Assembly: GCA_937877715.1 (NCBI GenBank)
Contig: CALEHW010000066.1
Coordinates: 1-64,000, forward strand
DNA: 64,000 nt
From: an uncultured Methylophaga sp.
Lineage (GTDB): Bacteria > Pseudomonadota > Gammaproteobacteria > GCF-002020875
Direction of reading: 5' to 3'
Shown here: positions 17,060 to 26,526 of the stretch, in pieces
How positions within the stretch are numbered: position 1 is the first letter of the stretch
Layout: each line of letters starts with the position of its first letter
Translations under genes and position numbers: made by a program
The notes under the pieces: generated by a model
Seen by the model: the letters and a program-made list of their open reading frames with translations, nothing else
Database searches by the model: none
Told to the model about the DNA's origin: nothing

Positions 17060-19477
17060 TTGAAAGAAGAGAATAGTAGAGTTTATGCAGTTCCTGTTGC
17101 GGAACGGCGCGAGATCATGGAAGTATTGGAGAGTGGTAGCGCCCCCCAGTCACTACGTTATCTGATCGACCATTTCGGGTATGAGGATGAGGAGCGTCAG
17201 GAGGGGTTGCGCCGTCGTCTGATTGCAATGTCACGGGATGGAGAGATCGCCAAAAACAGGCGTGGTGGATATGGCCTGATTGAAAGGATGGATCTGGTGC
17301 GTGGACGAGTACAGGGACATCCTGATGGTTTCGGTTTCCTGATTCCTGATGAGGGTGGTGAGGACGTTTTTCTCCATGCCAAACAGATGCGTTCGGTGAT
17401 GCATGGAGATCGTCTGCTGGTTTCCATTGTTGGGGTGAACCGCCGTGGCAAGAGGGAGGGGCAGGTCGTCAAGGTTCTGGAGCGCGGGGTGCAACAGGTT
17501 GTTGGCCGCTATTTTCTTGAGCGTGGTGTAGGTACGGTTGTTCCCAGCAACAAACATATTACTCACGATATCCTGATTCCATCAGAGCTGCGGGCAGGTG
17601 CAAAAGACAATCAGATTGTACTGGTTGAGCTGATTGAGCAGCCCTCCAAACGGAGCGCCCCTATCGGCCGCGTGGTTGAGGTATTGGGTGACCATATGGC
17701 CCCCGGGATGGAGATTGATATTGCCATCCGGGCATTCGAGATCCCCCATGTCTGGCCCGATGCAGTGGAGCGTCAGGCGGCTTCGATTTCGGTAGAGGTT
17801 ACCGATAAAGCCAAAAAGGGACGTAAGGATTTTCGCAATACTCCTCTGCTGACCATTGATGGCGAGGATGCCCGAGATTTTGATGATGCAGTCTACTGTA
17901 GTCGCACCGCCAAGGGGTGGCGTCTGCTGGTTGCCATTGCTGATGTGTCTCACTATGTTGAGACAGATAGTCCGCTTGATCGCGAGGCTATTGTGCGCGG
18001 GAACTCAGTCTATTTCCCTGGCCATGTGGTGCCGATGTTGCCGGAGTCGCTCTCCAATGGACTCTGCTCACTCAACCCCGATGTGGATCGGCTCTGTATG
18101 GTCTGTGAGATGCAGATCAACGAGCAGGGACAGGTTACCCGTTCCCGTTTTCATCGTGGGGTAATGCGTTCCGCAGCACGGATGATTTACAACCAGGTCG
18201 GCCAGGCGCTGGATGGAAAGAGCAAATCACTGCCAGATATCTACCGCAAATACCTGCCACAACTTCAGGAGCTTCATACGCTATACAAGGTACTCAGACA
18301 GGCACGTAGTGTCCGTGGGGCAATAGATTTCGATACTGTGGAGACTCAGATTGTCTTTGGTGATGACAAAAAGATTGAGCGCATTGTGCCGACTATCCGC
18401 AATGATGCTCACAAGATGATTGAGGAGTTCATGATTGCCGCCAATGTCTCGACTGCTCGTTATCTGAAACGTAACAAGATTCCGACCCTCTACCGCATTC
18501 ATGAGCAGCCGGCAGCGGATCGGCTGGATGAGGTGCGTCTATTCCTCAGGGAGTTTGGGCTGACTCTGGCAGGTGGTGACCGTCCGCAGCCGGGTGACTA
18601 TGCGCTGGTGCTTGATTTGGCCCGTGACCGCCCCGAGTTCAATCTTATCCAGACTGTGCTGTTGAGAAGCCTGAATCGTGCGGTCTACTCTCCGGAGGGT
18701 GTGGGCCACTTTGGTCTGGCACATGATGACTATGCCCACTTCACCTCCCCAATTCGCCGCTATCCGGATCTGCTGGTCCATCGTGCCATTGGCCATCTGC
18801 TCGGTACTGGAGTGATCAGGTCGGCAATGAAAAAGGGGGCTGGAAACTTTCACTACAGCAAGGGGGATATGGTTCGACTCGGAGAGCAGTGCTCGACCAA
18901 TGAACGGCGGGCCGATGATGCAACCCGGGATGCGACCGACTGGCTGAAGTGTGAATACATGATGGATCACGTTGGTGATGAGTTCAGTGGAGTGGTAAGC
19001 GGGGTCACCGGTTTTGGACTATTCGTAACACTAGACGATATCTTTGTCGATGGACTGATCCATATCACTGCATTGCAGAATGACTACTACCATTTTGACC
19101 CAGTGCGTCATCAATTGACCGGTGAGCAGGGCGGGCGCAGGTTCCGACTGGGAGATACCATTCGGGTACAGGTGGCACGAGTGGACCTGGATGAGCGCAA
19201 GATCGATTTTCTCCATCTGGAGAAAAAGAGCACTGCACCGAAAGGGAAGAGTCGGCGCAAGAGCAGTGGTGAAAGCAGAGGTAAAGGCAGTAAGGGGAAG
19301 AGGCAGAAGAGAGAGGTGGCAACAAAAAAGGTTGCAAAGAAAAAAGCCCCGCAGAAAAAAACTGCCAAGATAAATATCACCAAGAAAAAAGCGGCAGACA
19401 AGAAGAGAGGCGGCGGAAAGATGAGCGAGGGCGGTAAAAACAGACGATCAACAAAGAGATCATCGGGAAAGAGTTAG
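17060..19477 (+). CDS. rnr: Ribonuclease R
   Basis: RNase R is a processive 3'-5' exoribonuclease that degrades structured RNA. An N-terminal winged-helix region (LRRRLIAMSRDGEI) precedes two cold-shock domains and the RNB catalytic domain with TIDGEDARDFDDAVY (aspartates near residues 273-285). An S1 domain follows (GVVSGVTGFGLFVTLDDIFVDGLIHI). The tail is long, basic and lysine-rich (about residues 720-805). The start is TTG at 17060; no ATG lies between it and conserved sequence. It is 805 residues and followed by rlmB after 2 bases. Confidence 0.97.
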   Translation: MKEENSRVYAVPVAERREIMEVLESGSAPQSLRYLIDHFGYEDEERQEGLRRRLIAMSRDGEIAKNRRGGYGLIERMDLVRGRVQGHPDGFGFLIPDEGGEDVFLHAKQMRSVMHGDRLLVSIVGVNRRGKREGQVVKVLERGVQQVVGRYFLERGVGTVVPSNKHITHDILIPSELRAGAKDNQIVLVELIEQPSKRSAPIGRVVEVLGDHMAPGMEIDIAIRAFEIPHVWPDAVERQAASISVEVTDKAKKGRKDFRNTPLLTIDGEDARDFDDAVYCSRTAKGWRLLVAIADVSHYVETDSPLDREAIVRGNSVYFPGHVVPMLPESLSNGLCSLNPDVDRLCMVCEMQINEQGQVTRSRFHRGVMRSAARMIYNQVGQALDGKSKSLPDIYRKYLPQLQELHTLYKVLRQARSVRGAIDFDTVETQIVFGDDKKIERIVPTIRNDAHKMIEEFMIAANVSTARYLKRNKIPTLYRIHEQPAADRLDEVRLFLREFGLTLAGGDRPQPGDYALVLDLARDRPEFNLIQTVLLRSLNRAVYSPEGVGHFGLAHDDYAHFTSPIRRYPDLLVHRAIGHLLGTGVIRSAMKKGAGNFHYSKGDMVRLGEQCSTNERRADDATRDATDWLKCEYMMDHVGDEFSGVVSGVTGFGLFVTLDDIFVDGLIHITALQNDYYHFDPVRHQLTGEQGGRRFRLGDTIRVQVARVDLDERKIDFLHLEKKSTAPKGKSRRKSSGESRGKGSKGKRQKREVATKKVAKKKAPQKKTAKINITKKKAADKKRGGGKMSEGGKNRRSTKRSSGKS

Positions 19478-19479
19478 TC

Positions 19480-20220
19480 ATGGGGCAAATTTTTGGCATT
19501 CATGCGATTCGTGGCTGGCTCAAGTCCGGGCAGCCACAATCTGATGACAGCCTGTTGGTTGATGAGCGTCGTCACGACAAAAAAGTTCAGGAGCTATTGC
19601 GACAGGCAAAATGGCAAGGGATTTCAGTTCGCAAGGTCTCTAAAAAAGAGCTGGACCGGATCACTGGAGGGGCAGTCCATCAAGGGGTGGTTGCTGAACC
19701 AACTAGCGGAATAGAGCAGAGAGTTTATGATGAGAACTGGTTGGAGGAGATGCTGGACCAGCTATCTCAGGCACCATTTCTGCTGGTTCTCGATGGGGTA
19801 ACCGACCCGCATAATCTGGGAGCCTGCCTGAGAAGTGCTGAGGCAGCAGGAGTCCATGCGGTAGTGGTGCCAAAAGATCGTTCAGCAGGTATTACCCCTG
19901 TGGTACGCAAGGTCTCGTCTGGGGCGGTAGAATCGCTGCCGTTTGTAATGGTTACCAATCTCTCACGCATGTTGAAGAGTCTGGCTGACAGGGGTCTCTG
20001 GATTGTTGGGGCGGCAGGAGAGGCCACCGACTCTCTCTACAAAGCCGACTTGAGCGGCCCCCTAGCGCTGGTAATGGGAGCTGAGGGGGGAGGGATGAGA
20101 CGTCTGACCAAGGAGAACTGTAGTCAGCTGGTGAAGATTCCAATGGCTGGTGAGGTGAGCAGTCTGAATGTTTCGGTAGCCTCGGGGGTTGCGTTGTTTG
20201 AGGCGGTAAGACAGCGTTGA
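19480..20220 (+). CDS. rlmB: 23S rRNA (Gm2251) 2'-O-methyltransferase RlmB
   Basis: RlmB methylates G2251 in the peptidyl-transferase P loop of 23S rRNA. It is a SpoU-family knotted methyltransferase. An N-terminal L30e-like substrate domain is followed by the catalytic motifs DGVTDPHNLGACLRSAEAAGV (motif 1), LALVMGAEGGGMR (motif 2) and IPMAGEVSSLNVSVASGVALFE (motif 3). Length is 246 residues. The rnr-rlmB-rpsF order is conserved in gammaproteobacteria. Confidence 0.97.
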   Translation: MGQIFGIHAIRGWLKSGQPQSDDSLLVDERRHDKKVQELLRQAKWQGISVRKVSKKELDRITGGAVHQGVVAEPTSGIEQRVYDENWLEEMLDQLSQAPFLLVLDGVTDPHNLGACLRSAEAAGVHAVVVPKDRSAGITPVVRKVSSGAVESLPFVMVTNLSRMLKSLADRGLWIVGAAGEATDSLYKADLSGPLALVMGAEGGGMRRLTKENCSQLVKIPMAGEVSSLNVSVASGVALFEAVRQR

Positions 20221-20245
20221 TTATAAGTTGGGGTACCAGTATAAT
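20217..20245 (+). promoter_or_regulatory. Promoter of the rpsF operon
   Basis: A -35 TTGATT (20217-20222, overlapping the rlmB stop) and a perfect -10 TATAAT (20240-20245) are separated by exactly 17 bases. Transcription would start near 20252 and make a leader of about 100 bases before rpsF. Confidence 0.75.
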
Positions 20246-20254
20246 TTGCGCTCC

Positions 20255-20325
20255 GAATCGTCAGGGACAGTGTTGCTGGCGATTCCTCCTTGCCTGCGTA
20301 TGAGTTTAATAACCTCATATCAGGC
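20255..20325 (+). promoter_or_regulatory. Two-hairpin leader of rpsF
   Basis: Hairpin 1 pairs GAATCGTCAG (20255-20264) with CTGGCGATTC (20276-20285), ten pairs with one U-G. Hairpin 2 pairs GCCTG..TATGAG (20292-20304) with CTCATA.CAGGC (20313-20325), broken by a small asymmetric internal loop. The rpsF leader of many bacteria carries an RNA that binds the S6:S18 complex for feedback control. A bulged stem in this position is consistent with that, but I could not align it to the known consensus. Confidence 0.6.
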
Positions 20326-20352
20326 TATCAATCCATAAGGGGATATTGAAGA

Positions 20353-20820
20353 ATGAGACATTACGAAATCGTATTTATGGTCCATCCGGATCAGAGTGAC
20401 CAGGTGGAGACGATGGTGGAACGCTATCGCTCTGTCATTGAGGGTGATGGCGGCAAGATTCACCGTCTTGAGGATTGGGGACGCCGTCAGCTGGCATACT
20501 CCATCAACAAGATTCACAAGGCCCACTATGTGCTAATGAATGTGGAGTGCACAACTGCCGCACTGGATGAGTTGTCTGGCCTGTTCAAGTTCAATGATGC
20601 TGTTATCCGCAGCCAGGTACTATCCATGAAGGGTGTTCCAGAGGGGCAATCTGCAATGATGACTGCCAAGGAGAAGGAGTCAAGCCGCAAGGATCGTCCG
20701 GAGAGACGTCGTGAGCGTGATTCTGCTGCCGATGGTGGAGACAAAAAAGCAGAGAGCGAGACCGCCGCAACTGAGCCTAAAACAGAGGCCGCGGCTGAGA
20801 CAGAGGCCGCTGAGGCCTGA
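20353..20820 (+). CDS. rpsF: Ribosomal protein S6
   Basis: S6 binds 16S rRNA as a heterodimer with S18. The ferredoxin-like core ([50 protein letters not shown]) fills residues 1-100. The remaining 55 residues are charged and end in an Ala/Glu-rich stretch, so the protein (155 residues) is longer than E. coli S6 (131). There is no priB between this gene and rpsR, unlike in E. coli. Confidence 0.97.
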   Translation: MRHYEIVFMVHPDQSDQVETMVERYRSVIEGDGGKIHRLEDWGRRQLAYSINKIHKAHYVLMNVECTTAALDELSGLFKFNDAVIRSQVLSMKGVPEGQSAMMTAKEKESSRKDRPERRRERDSAADGGDKKAESETAATEPKTEAAAETEAAEA

Positions 20821-20856
20821 GTAACCATTAATACCGATAAGTGAGATTTAAATAAA

Positions 20857-21087
20857 ATGGCACGTTATTTTCGTAGAAGAAAGTTTTGTCGATTCAGCAT
20901 GAAAGATGCACCAGCAATCGATTACAAGGATATTGATCTGCTGAAGGAGTTCATCTCCGAGACCGGGGCAATCATCCCATCAAGAATTACTGGAACCAAG
21001 TCACGTTACCAGCGTCAGTTGGCAACAGAGATCAAGCGCGCACGCTTCTTGGCGTTGTTGCCATACTCTGACGCCCACGACCGCTAA
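20857..21087 (+). CDS. rpsR: Ribosomal protein S18
   Basis: S18 is 76 residues and matches the family from [16 protein letters not shown] through [33 protein letters not shown] to [15 protein letters not shown]. It follows rpsF after 36 bases and belongs to the same operon. Confidence 0.98.
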   Translation: MARYFRRRKFCRFSMKDAPAIDYKDIDLLKEFISETGAIIPSRITGTKSRYQRQLATEIKRARFLALLPYSDAHDR

Positions 21088-21145
21088 TAATCCAAGTTGC
21101 CGTTGTACGCCTAAATTATTACCTTTACGATAACCGCATTCTCTA

Positions 21146-22045
21146 ATGCGAGCACTTGCTGAATTCGTGATGCGTAGCCGTCTCCATGCGATGGGGATGA
21201 CTGCGATGCTAGCGTTTACAACCCTGCTGTTGCCACCCGTCGGTTACCTGGCTGGTGCAGTTATTGGCCTGGTGACCCTGCGTCACGGGGCATCCGAGGG
21301 GTTGCTGACCCTGGTGGGCGGTCTGGCGCTGGCTGCTATAGTCAACAGTCTGAATGGTGGTAGTGCGGTAACAGTTGGTATTCTGGCGCTGTTCTGGCTT
21401 CCGCTCTGGACCCTCCTGGTGTTGTTGAGATCCAGTCAGTCACTCAGTGTCATGTTTCAGGTTGCCGCACTGTTTGGGGTTGCTGTACTGTTCCTCTTCT
21501 ATCTTGTTGCAGAGGGTGATCCATCCATCTGGTGGCAGGAGGTAGTACAGGAGCTCTTTGCAGCTGCCGGTGAGGTGAGTGGCCACAACGGTGGGCAAGG
21601 TGTTGAGATGTTGCTGGATCCACGCCTGGCAGAGGTGCTGACAGGTATTATGGCTGCAGGATTCTTCCTGGGGTTGGTTGTAATGGCATTGATTGCCCGG
21701 GGCTGGCAGGCGATGCTCTATAACCCCGGGGGGCTGAAAGAGGAGTTTTTAGCACTGCAGCTGGGGAAAAATGCGGTATTTCTTGGGTTGGCAGTAATGC
21801 TGCCCGGGATGTTGATGGGGGATAGTGTACCCTCCATGGTTCCTGATCTGATGCAAATATGGATGACACTGTTCATGCTTCAGGGTATTGCAGTAGCACA
21901 TGCGCTGCTGGATATAAGGACACAACGGAGAGGATGGATTGCTGCCCTCTATCTGGTGACACTGTTTACCCCGATGGGTTTTATTGTGACTATGGTCGGG
22001 GTGACCGATGCCTGGGTGAATTATCGAAAACAGTTTGCCGTGTAG
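21146..22045 (+). CDS. DUF2232-type multi-pass membrane protein
   Basis: This 299-residue protein is mostly hydrophobic, with about seven to eight likely membrane segments (for example MGMTAMLAFTTLLLPPVGYLAGAVIG, LALAAIVNSL, ILALFWLPLWTLLVLL, VAALFGVAVLFLFYLVA). It lies between rpsR and rplI, where many non-enteric gammaproteobacteria carry a DUF2232 membrane gene of unknown role. I assign the family from position and topology and do not infer a function. Confidence 0.75.
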   Translation: MRALAEFVMRSRLHAMGMTAMLAFTTLLLPPVGYLAGAVIGLVTLRHGASEGLLTLVGGLALAAIVNSLNGGSAVTVGILALFWLPLWTLLVLLRSSQSLSVMFQVAALFGVAVLFLFYLVAEGDPSIWWQEVVQELFAAAGEVSGHNGGQGVEMLLDPRLAEVLTGIMAAGFFLGLVVMALIARGWQAMLYNPGGLKEEFLALQLGKNAVFLGLAVMLPGMLMGDSVPSMVPDLMQIWMTLFMLQGIAVAHALLDIRTQRRGWIAALYLVTLFTPMGFIVTMVGVTDAWVNYRKQFAV

Positions 22046-22073
22046 GGTGGTAGGTAACTGAAAGTATCAAATT

Positions 22074-22095
22074 AATGGCACGGCTCTTTGCCATT
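22074..22095 (+). promoter_or_regulatory. Hairpin upstream of rplI
   Basis: AATGGCA (22074-22080) pairs perfectly with TGCCATT (22089-22095) across an 8-base loop, 36 bases before the rplI start. No long T-tract follows, so it may be a processing or regulatory stem in the mRNA and not a terminator. Confidence 0.4.
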
Positions 22096-22131
22096 TTCAA
22101 AGAGAGTCTGTAGATAAAAAAGGAAATTAAA

Positions 22132-22581
22132 ATGGATGTGATCCTGCTTGAAAAAGTGGCTAACCTGGGTGATCTCGGGGACAAGGTCTCAGTCAAACCC
22201 GGTTATGCCCGTAATTATCTTCTTCCTCAGAAGAAGGCCAAGGCTGCAACCGCGGAGAATCTGAAAGAGTTTGAAGAGAGTCGTGCGGAACTGGAGCGTA
22301 TCGCTGCAGAGGCGCTCGCTACTGCAGAGGCGCGAGCTGAACAGCTGGCGACAATCAAACTGGAAATTGCCCACCAGGCTGGTGAGGAGGGTAAGCTGTT
22401 TGGCTCCGTAACCGGTGCCGAGATTGCGGCCACCATTACCGAGGCTGGTGTCGAGGTTGCCAAGAGTGAGGTCCGCCTTCCAGTTGGCCCACTACGTGAA
22501 CTTGGTGACCATGAGGTTACCATTCAGCTTCATACCGATGTCAGTTGTGATGTGACGGTGGTAATTGTTGCTGAGGAGTAA
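22132..22581 (+). CDS. rplI: Ribosomal protein L9
   Basis: L9 binds domain V of 23S rRNA. The N-terminal domain is clear ([36 protein letters not shown]), followed by a long connecting helix and the C-terminal domain ([32 protein letters not shown]). Length is 149 residues, as in E. coli. A strong terminator follows it. Confidence 0.98.
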   Translation: MDVILLEKVANLGDLGDKVSVKPGYARNYLLPQKKAKAATAENLKEFEESRAELERIAAEALATAEARAEQLATIKLEIAHQAGEEGKLFGSVTGAEIAATITEAGVEVAKSEVRLPVGPLRELGDHEVTIQLHTDVSCDVTVVIVAEE

Positions 22582-22624
22582 TGGAGAACCGATAACCTTC
22601 TGAGATTTCAGCAGGTTGTTATAG

Positions 22625-22659
22625 ATAGCCTCTTCCGGATTGGAAGGGGCTATTTTTTT
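22625..22659 (+). terminator. Intrinsic terminator after rplI
   Basis: ATAGCC-T-CTTCC (22625-22636) pairs with GGAAG-G-GGCTAT (22642-22653), a 12-pair stem with one G-U, a GGATT loop, and a run of seven T residues (22653-22659). It should end the rpsF-rpsR-rplI transcript before dnaB. Confidence 0.9.
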
Positions 22660-22709
22660 GTCTGTTTAGTGGTCGAATTGTTCACCATTCTGGATTATCC
22701 TAGTCGGCC

Positions 22710-24089
22710 ATGTCTGAATCCTCACCAAAACTACCACCGCAACATATTGAGGCTGAGCAGTCCGTTCTGGGCGGATTGATGCTGGATAACAGTAGCTGGG
22801 ATACGGTCTCTGATCGTGTGGTGGAGGAGGATTTCTACCGCAAGGATCATCGCCTGATCTTTCGCTCCATTGCCAGCCTTGCAGAGGAGAGTAAACCTTT
22901 TGATGTAATCACTCTGACCGAGTGGCTGGAGAGTCGCAACGAGGCAGAAAATGCGGGGGGGCTGGCCTATCTGGGAACCCTGGCAAAAAATACACCGAGT
23001 GCGGCCAATATTCGCCACTATGCCGATATTGTCAGGGAGCGTTCCATTCTGCGCAGCCTGGTCAAGGCCTCCAACGAGATTGCCGATTCGGCATTCAATA
23101 CGGAGGGGCGCAAGGTGTCGGAGATTCTCGACCAGGCAGAACAGCTGGTATTTCAGATTGCGGAGCAGGGGAGCAGAAACCAGAAGGGATTTGAGGATAT
23201 GAAGACCCTGCTTTCACGGGCGGTGGATCGTATTGATGACCTCTACAACACCAAAAGCGGTGCAGTGACTGGAATTGCCACCGGTTTTGTCGATTTTGAC
23301 CGCATGACCACAGGGTTGCAGAAGTCTGATCTCATAATTGTGGCGGGGCGTCCAGCAATGGGTAAGACATCCTTTGCAATGAATATTGCCGAGACTGCCG
23401 CAGTCAAGGGTGGGGCGTCGGTGGCGGTATTCAGCATGGAGATGTCTGGTGAGCAGCTGGCTACTAGGCTGATATCCTCACTGGGGAGAATCAACGCTAA
23501 CAAGGTGCGTACCGGGCAGTTGGAGGAGGATGACTGGCAGTATCTGATCAAGGCTGTTGATCAACTGAAAGACAGTAATATATTTATTGACGACACTCCA
23601 GCTCTCACCCCTACGGAGTTGCGCTCCAGGGTGCGCAGAATTGCCCGCAGCAATCATGGTTTGGATCTGGTGGTGATCGACTATCTGCAGTTGATGCAGG
23701 GATCTGGCAGGTCGGCCTCGGAGAACAGGGCAACCGAGATTGCTGAGATCTCACGCTCACTGAAGGCGATGGCAAAGGAGATGGATATCCCGGTAGTTGC
23801 ACTGTCACAGCTCAACCGCTCGCTGGAGTCCCGTCCCAACCGTCGTCCGATAATGTCTGATCTTCGTGAATCAGGCTCAATTGAGCAGGATGCAGATATC
23901 ATCGTCTTTATCTATCGGGATGAGGTCTACAACGAGGAGAGTCCTGATCGGGGTGTTGCTGAGATCATTCTGGGCAAGCAGCGGCACGGCTCAATCGGCA
24001 CGGTCAAGGTTGCATTCCACGGAGAGTACACTCGTTTTGACAATCTGGCCCCTACCTATATGACCAACCACCCAAACCCACAAGAATGA
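22710..24089 (+). CDS. dnaB: Replicative DNA helicase DnaB
   Basis: DnaB is the hexameric 5'-3' helicase of the replication fork. The N-terminal domain (PPQHIEAEQSVLGGLMLD) is followed by the RecA-like C-terminal domain with Walker A GRPAMGKTSFAMN, FSMEMSGEQLATRLIS, LVVIDYLQLM and SDLRESGSIEQDADIIVFIYRDE. Length is 459 residues and no intein is present. Its stop overlaps the alr start (ATGA). Confidence 0.98.
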   Translation: MSESSPKLPPQHIEAEQSVLGGLMLDNSSWDTVSDRVVEEDFYRKDHRLIFRSIASLAEESKPFDVITLTEWLESRNEAENAGGLAYLGTLAKNTPSAANIRHYADIVRERSILRSLVKASNEIADSAFNTEGRKVSEILDQAEQLVFQIAEQGSRNQKGFEDMKTLLSRAVDRIDDLYNTKSGAVTGIATGFVDFDRMTTGLQKSDLIIVAGRPAMGKTSFAMNIAETAAVKGGASVAVFSMEMSGEQLATRLISSLGRINANKVRTGQLEEDDWQYLIKAVDQLKDSNIFIDDTPALTPTELRSRVRRIARSNHGLDLVVIDYLQLMQGSGRSASENRATEIAEISRSLKAMAKEMDIPVVALSQLNRSLESRPNRRPIMSDLRESGSIEQDADIIVFIYRDEVYNEESPDRGVAEIILGKQRHGSIGTVKVAFHGEYTRFDNLAPTYMTNHPNPQE

Positions 24090-25162
24090 GCCGACTGGCA
24101 ACAGCCACCATTCATCTGCAGGCACTGCGGAATAATCTACAGCAGGTCAGGGAGCGGATCTCCGCAGGGGTAAAGATTGTTGCCGTAATCAAGGCCGATG
24201 GTTATGGCCATGGTCTGATAACAGTAGCTCGCGCTCTCCACCAGAGTGACCTTTTTGCAGTAGGCTGTATCGATGAGGCACTATCCCTGAAACAGCACGG
24301 TATCAATAGACCAACTCTGCTGCTGGAGGGGTTTGAAGGGGAGGAGGAGTTGTATGCAATCTCGCAACTGGGGCTGCAGACCGTCATCCACTCCAGGGAG
24401 CAGTTGGCACTGCTGCGCTCCACAGAGCTGAAAAAACCGGTCACCATTTGGTTAAAGATAGAGAGCGGAATGAATCGACTTGGGCTCCCCGCCGAGCGTG
24501 CGGAGCAGGTGTTAAGTGAACTGCAGCGCCACAAGTCGGTGTCAGAGGTGGTGCTGATCTCTCACTTTGCCAATGCAGATGATCCTGACAACGGGATGAA
24601 CTCGGAGCAACAGCATATTTTTGAGAGCTGCTGTCGGGAATCTGGACTCGATCGCAGCATGGCGAACTCGGCCGCTCTCTTGTCCAATAGTGCCAGCCAC
24701 TACCAGTTTGTCCGCCCGGGAATCATGCTCTACGGCAGCTCACCACTCCCAGAGCAGGGTGCGGAGCCGCTGGGGCTGCAAGCGGCCATGACTTTGCGAG
24801 CACCACTAATTGCAATCAAGGCCCTGAAAAAAGGTGATTCGGTTGGGTACGGATCAACCTGGAGTGCGCCGGAGGATATGAGTATGGGGGTGATCGCCAT
24901 TGGGTATGGCCATGGCTACCCACGTCACCTGCCATCTGGAACCCCTGTCCTGATCAGCGGTGAGAGGGTGCCGCTGATCGGGCGAGTCTCGATGGATTTG
25001 GTTACTGTTGATCTGAGCTCACTGCCAGAGGCCAGGGTTGGGGATCTGGCAACCCTGTGGGGAGAGGGGCTGCCGGTAGACGAGATCGCGGCCCATGCGG
25101 AGACCATCTCCTACGAACTGCTCTGTCGCCTCACCTCACGGGTGGAGCGGCAAGAAGGGTAG
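24086..25162 (+). CDS. alr: Alanine racemase
   Basis: Alanine racemase converts L- to D-alanine for peptidoglycan with pyridoxal phosphate. The PLP lysine is K36 in VVAVIKADGYGHG. The catalytic tyrosine lies in DSVGYGSTW. The IGYGHGYPRHL and GRVSMDLVTVDLS segments are typical. Length is 358 residues. The dnaB-alr-radA order is common in gammaproteobacteria. It overlaps dnaB by 4 bases. Confidence 0.97.
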   Translation: MSRLATATIHLQALRNNLQQVRERISAGVKIVAVIKADGYGHGLITVARALHQSDLFAVGCIDEALSLKQHGINRPTLLLEGFEGEEELYAISQLGLQTVIHSREQLALLRSTELKKPVTIWLKIESGMNRLGLPAERAEQVLSELQRHKSVSEVVLISHFANADDPDNGMNSEQQHIFESCCRESGLDRSMANSAALLSNSASHYQFVRPGIMLYGSSPLPEQGAEPLGLQAAMTLRAPLIAIKALKKGDSVGYGSTWSAPEDMSMGVIAIGYGHGYPRHLPSGTPVLISGERVPLIGRVSMDLVTVDLSSLPEARVGDLATLWGEGLPVDEIAAHAETISYELLCRLTSRVERQEG

Positions 25163-25166
25163 CATT

Positions 25167-26522
25167 TTGGCAAAGAGCAAGCTCGAATTTGTCTGCAGCG
25201 AGTGTGGTGACACCTCCCCCAAGTGGGCGGGGCAGTGTTCCTCGTGTGGGGGGTGGAACTGTCTGACCGAGATGGTCACCCTCAAGTCCAAGGATGGTGG
25301 ACGCTTCTCTGGATATAGTGGCGAAGGGGCCAGAGTGGTGACGCTGAATGAGTTGGAGTCGTCGGCAGAGATAATGAGCTCAACCGGGATCGGTGAGATG
25401 GATCGGGTGCTGGGAGGTGGTATGGTCCAGGGTTCGGTGGTGCTGATTGGCGGTGATCCGGGGATTGGCAAATCGACTTTGTTGCTACAGGTGATGGCAA
25501 AACTCTCTGCAGAGATGCCGGTACTCTACGTGACCGGCGAGGAGTCGGTGCTGCAGATCTCTCTCCGGGCCAGACGTCTGGGGGTGGACCCATCGAATAT
25601 CGAACTGCTGACCGAGACCCAGGCCGAGCAGATTATTGGAACTTCACAGTCGCGTAAGCCGAAGGTGGTGGTGATCGATTCCATTCAGACCATCTACACA
25701 GAGGAGCTGACCTCAGCCCCCGGATCGGTTGCCCAGGTACGGGAGAGCACGGCACGGCTAGTGCGTTATGCTAAACAGACAGGCACCTCGATCTTCCTGG
25801 TGGGACATGTCACCAAGGATGGATCGCTTGCGGGGCCCAGGGTGCTGGAGCATATGGTAGATACGGTGCTCTACTTTGAGGGTGATGGTGGTGGTCGTTA
25901 TCGAGTTGTACGGGCGATCAAGAACCGTTTTGGTGCGGTTAATGAACTAGGGGTATTTGCGATGACCGAGCGTGGACTGCGGGAGGTCTCCAATCCATCA
26001 GCCATATTTCTCTCGCGCCACGAGACCCCGGTTGCCGGTAGCGTTACCATGGTGACCATGGAGGGGACACGCCCTCTGTTGGTTGAGTTGCAGGCGCTAG
26101 TGGATGAGAGCCATTTATCCAACCCACGAAGAGTTACTATCGGTCTGGAACAGAATCGTCTGGCGATGTTGCTGGCGGTGCTCCATCGACATGGAGGGGT
26201 TGTCAGTCACGATCAGGACGTATTTGTAAACGTGGTTGGAGGGGTGCGCATCTCGGAACCAGCAGCAGACCTTGCGGCAATCATCTCTATTATCTCCAGC
26301 CTGCGCAATCGTCCGATTTCAGAGGGGACCATAGTATTTGGTGAGGTGGGTTTAGTTGGTGAGGTACGTCCGGTTCCGGGCGGTGAGGAGAGGTTGCGAG
26401 AGGCTGCAAAGCATGGCTTCAGCCGTGCCATTATTCCCAAGGCAAACAGCCCCAGAACGTCCATTGATGGATTGGAGGTGGTGGCGGTCTCAAGATTGTC
26501 TGAGGTGTTGACCAGCCTCTGA
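25167..26522 (+). CDS. radA: DNA repair protein RadA
   Basis: RadA (Sms) is a RecA-like branch-migration ATPase in recombinational repair. A zinc finger (CSECGDTSPKWAGQCSSC) is followed by Walker A GGDPGIGKSTLLLQ, the RadA-specific KNRFG motif (IKNRFGAVNELGVF) and a Lon-like C-terminal domain (SEGTIVFGEVGLVGEVRPV). The start is TTG at 25167, directly before AKSKLEFVC, the usual RadA beginning. A GAAGGG ribosome site lies at the alr end. This gives 451 residues. It converges on the CNNM transporter gene with only 4 bases between stops. Confidence 0.96.
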   Translation: MAKSKLEFVCSECGDTSPKWAGQCSSCGGWNCLTEMVTLKSKDGGRFSGYSGEGARVVTLNELESSAEIMSSTGIGEMDRVLGGGMVQGSVVLIGGDPGIGKSTLLLQVMAKLSAEMPVLYVTGEESVLQISLRARRLGVDPSNIELLTETQAEQIIGTSQSRKPKVVVIDSIQTIYTEELTSAPGSVAQVRESTARLVRYAKQTGTSIFLVGHVTKDGSLAGPRVLEHMVDTVLYFEGDGGGRYRVVRAIKNRFGAVNELGVFAMTERGLREVSNPSAIFLSRHETPVAGSVTMVTMEGTRPLLVELQALVDESHLSNPRRVTIGLEQNRLAMLLAVLHRHGGVVSHDQDVFVNVVGGVRISEPAADLAAIISIISSLRNRPISEGTIVFGEVGLVGEVRPVPGGEERLREAAKHGFSRAIIPKANSPRTSIDGLEVVAVSRLSEVLTSL

Positions 26523-26526
26523 GTAG

